Made by a program: the position numbers and the translations under genes. 64,000 nucleotides of DNA, from assembly GCA_027493615.1 (NCBI GenBank), contig JAOSKK010000001.1, forward strand, positions 967,749 through 1,031,748, written 5' to 3'. Shown here in pieces: positions 59,698 through 64,000 of this stretch; within the stretch, counting starts at the first letter, position 1, and the number at the start of each line of letters is the position of its first letter. A model generated the notes under the pieces. It saw only the letters and a program-made list of their open reading frames with translations, did not search any database and was not told the origin of the DNA. Source of the stretch: Verrucomicrobiota bacterium. Its GTDB lineage: Bacteria; Verrucomicrobiota; Verrucomicrobiia; Limisphaerales; J093.

Positions 59698-59823
59698 GTT
59701 GTGGGCCAGGAGACCGCCCCCAATGGGGCCCCGGGCGCTACGCTGCTGAGCACGAGCTAGAGCTCGAAGCTTCGGTCAGCAGCGGCGCTACTCCCATTGG
59801 GGACCGGTCTCCTGGCCCACAAC
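59698..59823. repeat. 126-bp imperfect palindrome after istB
   Basis: Arms GTTGTGGGCCAGGAGACCG (59698-59716) and its exact reverse complement (59805-59823) are followed inward by partly pairing GC-rich sequence (CCCCAATGGG with CCCATTGGGG). It begins 11 bp after the istB stop, inside the element. It may end transcription or stabilise the transcript; no T tract follows. Confidence 0.75.
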
Positions 59824-59928
59824 TCGCCCCCCAAACCTCCCCCCTGCGGACCGTGCCCATCGGCACACTTGACTGGCGAATCCACAAAGAGTAGTTGACG
59901 AACCCGAGCGTCGCTTCGCTCCGAGAAA

Positions 59929-60015
59929 CTGTCCGGCAAACTCCGGAGCGCTGTCCGACATCGGCCGGAATCCTGTCCGGATCAGATCGGAATCCGTGTC
60001 CGATTTCATCGGAAT
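59929..60015 (-). repeat. Right terminal array: four inverted 22-bp repeats
   Basis: Units at 59929, 59951, 59973 and 59995 (the last 21 bp) are reverse complements of left-array units 4 to 1. Units 2 and 3 are identical and unit 4 differs at one base. This symmetry marks the element's right terminus. Confidence 0.85.
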
Positions 60016-60020
60016 GCGCA

Positions 60021-60069
60021 GGGGGGGGCACAGGGTTCGCGACGATGTCTTCTTCGACCGCCCGTTCAC
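60021..60069 (-). pseudogene. istA: Displaced N-terminal piece of the first istA
   Basis: GTG at 60069 gives MNGRSKKTSSRTLCPP and then meets the inserted element. Joined to the segment ending at 57050, with one CAGGGG copy, it reads on in frame as PPLDPELVRHLYTQ. The GTG overlaps the stop of the upstream toxin gene (GTGA). Confidence 0.75.
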
Positions 60070-60419
60070 CGCAAGGGGAGATAACGGACTTGTCCTTCCC
60101 ACTCGCCGGGCAGACTGCATTCGGCGATCAGAGCCAGGTCCTCAATGGCGGTGGCGATGGGAACCGAAGGGCCGGCCTCAAACAAGCCCGGCATTGGCAG
60201 GCCGGCCTGCACGCGCGCGTAGGCGTGAGCGGTGAGCGTGGCGACATCGTGACTGACGAGCACCCGGCCTTCCGCTGCAGCCCAAGCCAGTACCGCAGCA
60301 TCATCTTGACCGGTGAGACCGGCGTCCTGCACGCGAACCAGATCCAAAGCAGGGTTGCGCCGGATAACTCCGCGCAGCACGTCGTTATTGAAGTTCTCGT
60401 CGAACGCGAGGGCGATCAT
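60066..60419 (-). CDS. DUF5615 PIN-like toxin-family protein
   Basis: An intact 117-residue protein: MIALAFDENFNNDVLRGVIR with the early acidic FDEN, VRVQDAGLTGQDDAAVLAWA and GRVLVSHDVATLTAHAYARV (acidic HD). This is the PIN-like DUF5615 family, usually paired with DUF433 proteins as a predicted toxin-antitoxin system. Nuclease activity is inferred from the family fold. It starts directly after the DUF433 stop. Its own stop overlaps the start of istA. Confidence 0.85.
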   Translation of the reverse strand: MIALAFDENFNNDVLRGVIRRNPALDLVRVQDAGLTGQDDAAVLAWAAAEGRVLVSHDVATLTAHAYARVQAGLPMPGLFEAGPSVPIATAIEDLALIAECSLPGEWEGQVRYLPLR

Positions 60420-60764
60420 TCAACGAGGTGTTGGGTGAGGACTACGCCGCGCGAGCAGACGAGCGCGCACCCCTTGAGGGTCAAACCTCCGCTCGTTCTC
60501 CTTGCGTACAGCATCAGAGCGGGTTGCGCGTTGATCGAGGTACGCGGCCACTTTGGCGTGATGGCGCAAGAGGTAACCCAGAACCGCATACACATCGGCC
60601 AGCGACAGCGTGGGGTACTGTTGGGCGATCTCCTCAGCTGTGGCGCCGCGGTCAAAGGCCTGCGCGATCGTGTCTAACGTGACACGGGTTCCCTTCACTC
60701 GAATGACACCGCCCGATTCGGCGACCAAAGGGATCGGCTCAGTTTGTTCAACCACCAAACTCAT
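60420..60764 (-). CDS. DUF433 antitoxin-family protein
   Basis: About 114 residues from ATG 60764 (MSLVVEQTEPIPLVAESGGV). The DUF433 domain with its winged helix-turn-helix reads VIRVKGTRVTLDTIAQAFDR and GATAEEIAQQYPTLSLADVY, then AVLGYLLRHHAKVAAYLDQR. Partner of the DUF5615 protein, with zero bases between the two genes. The start is chosen at the conserved N-terminus instead of an upstream alternative at 60800. Confidence 0.85.
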   Translation of the reverse strand: MSLVVEQTEPIPLVAESGGVIRVKGTRVTLDTIAQAFDRGATAEEIAQQYPTLSLADVYAVLGYLLRHHAKVAAYLDQRATRSDAVRKENERRFDPQGVRARLLARRSPHPTPR

Positions 60765-60954
60765 AGCTCGAACGCTATCCCTTCGAGACGAAAACAGCAA
60801 GCACGCAGAACCCCCAGTCCGTCAACATACTCCCCGAGCCGCGTCAGGAGCGAGCACTTGCTCGTCCAGAACGGGCAAACACTCGTCGAACTAGCCCGGA
60901 TATTTCATACTGGAAGCCAGATCTCGGTGTGAAACGGGGGCCGCAGGCTTGATT

Positions 60955-61227
60955 TCATTGGGTTTTGCGACGCCGGGTGCCGGGTGCTGCTGCCGACAGG
61001 GTGTCGGTGGCCGCGCCTGCCCGGCCAGAGCGTGTGCGGGCGGCCGGCGCCGCCACCTGGCGTCGCAGCAGATGGAGTTCGCCGCGGTCCAGGAGCTCCC
61101 ATTGGACCTCCTCGCCCGCCTCCAATCCGATGGCGGCGGCCAAGGGCAAGGGGAAGTACACGTAGAGGCGGGCCTGTTGACCCCGCGAGCGGATGGCCTG
61201 CACTTTGAGCGGATAGATAGTTGACAT
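60955..61227 (-). CDS. AbrB/MazE-like DNA-binding protein carried by the IS1380 element
   Basis: 90 residues from ATG 61227. The swapped-hairpin domain is suggested by STIYPLKVQAIRSRGQQARL, YVYFPLPLAAAIGLEAGEEV and QWELLDRGELHLLRR, which follow the AbrB pattern. The tail is basic (ARTRSGRAGAATDTL, RRRKTQ). It is divergent from the transposase by 28 bp and inside the same terminal repeats. It could repress transposase expression; this is inference. Confidence 0.65.
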   Translation of the reverse strand: MSTIYPLKVQAIRSRGQQARLYVYFPLPLAAAIGLEAGEEVQWELLDRGELHLLRRQVAAPAARTRSGRAGAATDTLSAAAPGTRRRKTQ

Positions 61228-61255
61228 CGGTGGAGCTAGCCAATAGACTAGCCTC

Positions 61256-62478
61256 ATGTCAAGCGTCTCCGCGGCCCACCCCCCGGCCTCCTCCCAGCCG
61301 ATGCTCTTTGACGACCTGGGCGCCCGCACCGTGGTCGCTGACTTCTCCGGCGGCACCCTCTCCACCGACGGAGGCCTCCTGCTGCTGCGGCAAATCGACC
61401 GGGGCCTGGGCCTGACCCGGCGCCTGGCCACGTGCTTCACCGACCAGCGCGATCCGCGCTGGGTCGATCACACCCTCGAGCAACTCCTGGCCCAGCGCCT
61501 CCACACCCTGGCCCTGGGCTACGAGGACCTCAACGATCACCTGGACCTGCGGCGGGATCCCTTGCTGGCGGTGGCCTGCGGGAAGTCCGATCCCCTGGGA
61601 CAGGACCGCTTCCTGCCCCAGTTCCGGGGCGTGGCCCTGGCCGCTCCGGCGACCCTCAACCGCTTGGAGTTGTCCAACAACCAGCACACCCGCACGCACA
61701 AACTGCCGCACGACCCCGCGCAGATCGAGGCCTGCCTCCTGGAGATGGGCGTCCGCTGTCTGCCCAAGCATGCCCGGGAGATCGTGCTGGACCTGGATGC
61801 GATGGGGCACTTGCTCCACGGCACCCAGGAAGGGCGGCACTTCAGTGGCTACTACGGCGACTACTGCTATCTGCCCCTCTACGTGTTTGCGGGGGCGATC
61901 CCGCTGTGGGCGCAGTTGCGGGGCAGCGACACCGACGCGGCCCACGGGGTGGTGGCGGCCTTGGCCAAGATCGTCGCGGCGATTCGCAAACGGTGTCCTT
62001 GGGCGCGCCTCATCATTCGGGGGACTCGGGGTTTTGCCGGGAGGAGATCATGGTGTGGTGCGAAGAGCAGTCGGAGGTGTACTACTGCCTGGGCCTGGCC
62101 AAGAACGCGGTGTTGATCGAGCGCTTGGGACCGGCGCTGAGTACGGCGCGCGCCCGCTGGTGCCTGACCGGGGCCGAGAGCGTGCGGGTGTTCGGCGACT
62201 TCAGCTATCAGACCCAGAAGAGCTGGAGCCGCTCCCGCCGGGTGATCGGCAAGGCCGAAGTGATGTTGATGGAGCGGTTGCGGACGCTCACGTTGCAGGG
62301 AAGCGAGTTGGCGCAGGCGACGGCGGGGACGATTCGGCTGCGGTTGTTGAAAGTGGCCGCCCGGGTGACGGTGAGCGTGCGCCGGGTGTATGTGCAACTG
62401 AGCAGCGCCTTTCCTCTGCAGGGGCTCTTCCGCCACGTGCAGCAGCAGTTGGGGCGACTGGGAGCCGCCAGCGGCTGA
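61256..62478 (+). CDS. IS1380-family DDE transposase (one frame break)
   Basis: Starts ATG 61256 and reads FDDLGARTVVADFSGGTLST, DGGLLLLRQIDRGLGLTRRL, LDLDAMGHLLHGTQEGRHFS and YYGDYCYLPLYVFAGAIPLW. A break near 62020 lies within LIIRGDSGFCREEIMVWCEE, a conserved catalytic block. It continues YYCLGLAKNAVLIERLGPAL, SYQTQKSWSRSRRVIGKAEV and ends at 62478. Without the break the element would be intact and possibly active. Confidence 0.92.
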
Positions 62479-62699
62479 GAGCTGCCTCACCAAGGCCCCT
62501 GCCGCGACACCGCTAAGCCCGGTGCAGGCCGTGGTGTGCCTACGCGCAGCGCAATTTCAGCCTCGGGAGCCACTGGAGGTCGGAAAACCGTGCCCCGATT
62601 GCCTGAAACGCTCCCTTGCCCCCGACAAACCCCTCGAAGGTGCCGGTGAGGCTCCTCGGATCGAGCTCCGCGAGTTCAGGTATGAAATATCCGGGCTAG

Positions 62700-63394
62700 T
62701 ACTGGGCCAGTCGGCGCCAGTCACCGATTCTGCTGACGTTTTTGCTGACAGTTGCCCACCCTTGGCTTCCTAACTCCTTGCTGCAAAGACAGTTCGGAAT
62801 GGAGGCGAGGGTCGGAATCGGACAGGAATTGGTGCTTTCAGTCCCAACACACCGTCCAATCACAACTCCCGCAATCTCAGGCCCATCGCCTGACAGGCAG
62901 CGAAATCGCCCGTAAAATGGCCCCTTCCTGAGCGTTTCGTCAAGTCGCTGATTACTCTGCCATTACTCACCAATTAGGAGGAAACAACCCGTTCAGTGAG
63001 GCGTTGCTGGCACTTCTGCTGGCACTTCTGCTGGCACTAAAACACTGCGAAACCACGTGAAATCAGGGCAAGCCTGCAAGATGCGTCCGCAACCTCGCAA
63101 CATTGCTTCAGTGATGGTCAGAGTGTCAGATTCGTCGAAGAGGATGCAGTGCATGCCCGGCATCCGCCGATGAGGTAATCCGTTGTGTTCATCCCGCCTG
63201 TGCCCGCGCCTCTGGTTGCTCCGCGCAACCTCGCGCCAGCGGTCGAAACATCTTTCCGCCCGCTGTCACTTCGTTGCTGATGCTCCGCCGCCCGGCGGCA
63301 CGGGCACAGGCGGGTGCGTTTCGCCAGGAGCGGGGCTGCTCTCTCGGGGCAGGTGAAGAGAGCAGTCCCGCTCCTTCAGAACGAAACGCAAAAC
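62700..63394. other. AT-richer intergenic region with repeats
   Basis: About 695 bases without a confident gene. It holds a 12-bp tandem repeat TGCTGGCACTTC (63005-63038, nearly three copies). It also holds an inverted pair CGCCTGTGCCCG / CGGGCACAGGCG (about 63197 and 63299) around a GC-rich stretch. The first half is of lower GC than the rest of the window, which suggests transferred DNA. A weak minus-strand ORF is listed separately. Confidence 0.5.
62993..63163 (-). CDS. Possible short ORF ending in a VPAE repeat
   Basis: From ATG 63163: MPGMHCILFDESDTLTITEA and CGRILQACPDFTWFRSVLVP, then AEVPAEVPATPH, where the AEVP repeats come from the 12-bp tandem repeat. 56 residues. The frame is open upstream to about 63190, so this may be the tail of a lost gene. 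No known family. Confidence 0.22.
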   Translation of the reverse strand: MPGMHCILFDESDTLTITEAMLRGCGRILQACPDFTWFRSVLVPAEVPAEVPATPH

Positions 63395-63940
63395 ATGAAC
63401 ACAACGGAAAATCTCATCGCCACTGGAAGCCCCGCCATCGCTCCGCAACCTGAGAACAACATCGTTAAGCCCATCAAATTCCCGGCTCAACCGCAGGAAT
63501 GGAAAATCGTATCACTTCGGGAATGTCCCACACCCGACACCATGCAACAGTGTGAAACCCCGGAGCAGGCAGCCGCCTATTGGAGAACGCACATCGCGAC
63601 CCATCCCTACTTCAATTCTGAATGTGAATGTTTGGTGGTTTTCATCCTCAACACTCGCCGCCGTATCAAAGGCCACTACCTGGTGTCCATTGGAACGATG
63701 GATACCATTCTCTGTCATCCCAGGGAGGTATTCCGTTTAGCCATCATGGCAAGCGCTGCCGCAATCATCATCGCGCACAATCATCCGAGCGGTGAGCCGA
63801 CTCCATCCGAGGCGGACATCAAAATCACCCGTGACCTCATTCGGGCGGGCCAACTTCTCAAAATCGAAGTTCTCGATCACATCGTCGTTGGCAACCCAAA
63901 CCACACCAGTCTTCGCAGTCTTGGATATTTTTACAGCTAG
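63395..63940 (+). CDS. RadC-like JAB-domain protein
   Basis: 181 residues from ATG 63395. The C-terminal RadC/JAMM domain has HPYFNSECECLVVFILNTRR, KGHYLVSIGTMDTILCHPRE and the metal motif IIIAHNHPSGEPTPSEAD, then IVVGNPNHTSLRSLGYFYS. The N-terminal ~60 residues replace the usual helix-hairpin-helix. Such short RadC forms are typical of plasmids, phages and integrative elements. The base composition is lower in GC than the chromosome part, which fits a transferred origin. Confidence 0.9.
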   Translation: MNTTENLIATGSPAIAPQPENNIVKPIKFPAQPQEWKIVSLRECPTPDTMQQCETPEQAAAYWRTHIATHPYFNSECECLVVFILNTRRRIKGHYLVSIGTMDTILCHPREVFRLAIMASAAAIIIAHNHPSGEPTPSEADIKITRDLIRAGQLLKIEVLDHIVVGNPNHTSLRSLGYFYS

Positions 63941-64000
63941 CCGCTTTCGGCTTCCGCCATTGGAAGCCATTTTCATCCTCATGGCACACCATACCTCCCG

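Larger units (their letters stand above)
57057..60018 (+). mobile_element. IS21-family element (second copy) inserted into istA
   Basis: About 2.96 kb with istA and istB on the plus strand. The ends are inverted arrays of 22-bp units (57064-57238 and 59929-60015) whose outer units match as reverse complements. A direct repeat CAGGGG at 57051-57056 and 60019-60024 flanks it and fits the 4-8 bp duplication of IS21. Exact ends are uncertain by about 2 bp because of the G run. Removing the element and one repeat restores the minus-strand istA frame (GRSKKTSSRTLCPPLDPEL). Confidence 0.82.
60895..62695 (+). mobile_element. IS1380-family insertion sequence with AbrB-like passenger
   Basis: A 1801-bp element with 15-bp perfect terminal inverted repeats CCCGGATATTTCATA (60895-60909 and 62681-62695). 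It is flanked by CTAG at 60891-60894 and 62696-62699, a 4-bp duplication typical of IS1380. It carries a divergent pair: an AbrB-like gene and the transposase. It sits about 130 bp upstream of the DUF433 start codon. Confidence 0.88.

Noticed and set aside
63189..63404. Minus-strand ORF of 71 codons upstream of radC
   Set aside because: Low-complexity Ala/Arg-rich translation of a GC-rich inverted repeat; no ribosome-binding site or similarity.

Overview
The window is GC-rich bacterial chromosome, most likely from the phylum Verrucomicrobiota. This is an inference from gene content: a full Bat (MoxR, DUF58, VWA, TPR, BatD) cluster, a CE15-type glucuronoyl esterase, secreted M6 and head-repeat proteins, a WD40 protein kinase, and an nrnA-truB-ribF translation cluster. 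No rRNA is present to confirm it. Many conserved genes, including essential ones, change reading frame part-way (about 40 breaks in 64 kb, often at G or C runs). This looks like uncorrected indels in the assembly rather than real decay. Unless an entry says pseudogene, a frame break should be read as a probable sequence error.

Layout: 1-6.0 kb holds metabolic genes: a SAM methyltransferase cut by the window edge, a CE15 esterase, a short cobalamin-independent methionine synthase, tRNA-Leu(GAG), a GFA-family protein and an enolase-superfamily enzyme. 6.3-13.6 kb is the transcription/translation cluster nusA-infB-rbfA-nrnA-truB-ribF. 13.6-22.5 kb is the Bat operon. 22.5-27.9 kb holds a Uma2 nuclease, a rhodanese lipoprotein, metF and nuoABCD. 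27.9-32.7 kb holds addB and a dus gene, divergent around a 28-bp perfect inverted repeat. 33-42 kb holds a sigma-54 activator, a double CDGSH protein, and a thioredoxin-like/RND efflux operon preceded by a sigma-54-type promoter and a candidate activator site. 42-49 kb is secreted and hydrolytic: an esterase, a glycosidase remnant cut by the 3' end of a group II intron, a small secreted protein, an M6 metalloprotease and a head-repeat surface protein.

From about 51.87 kb to the right edge lies a mobile island. A WD40 kinase gene lacks its N-lobe exactly at the junction. Beyond it, on the minus strand, are a 63-residue ORF, a phage-type adenine methyltransferase, a radical SAM protein, and a tightly overlapping operon DUF433-DUF5615-istA-istB-toprim. 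The istA of that operon is split by a second, plus-strand IS21-family element (about 57057-60018). The termini of that element are inverted arrays of 22-bp repeats (8 units and 4 units). Joining across the insertion and one copy of a short CAGGGG direct repeat restores the istA frame exactly. An IS1380-family element (60895-62695, 15-bp inverted repeats, CTAG duplication) carrying an AbrB-like gene lies just upstream of the operon. A RadC gene of lower GC ends the window.

The two most interesting systems are the toxin-antitoxin/IstAB/toprim operon and the proposed sigma-54 control of the efflux operon.
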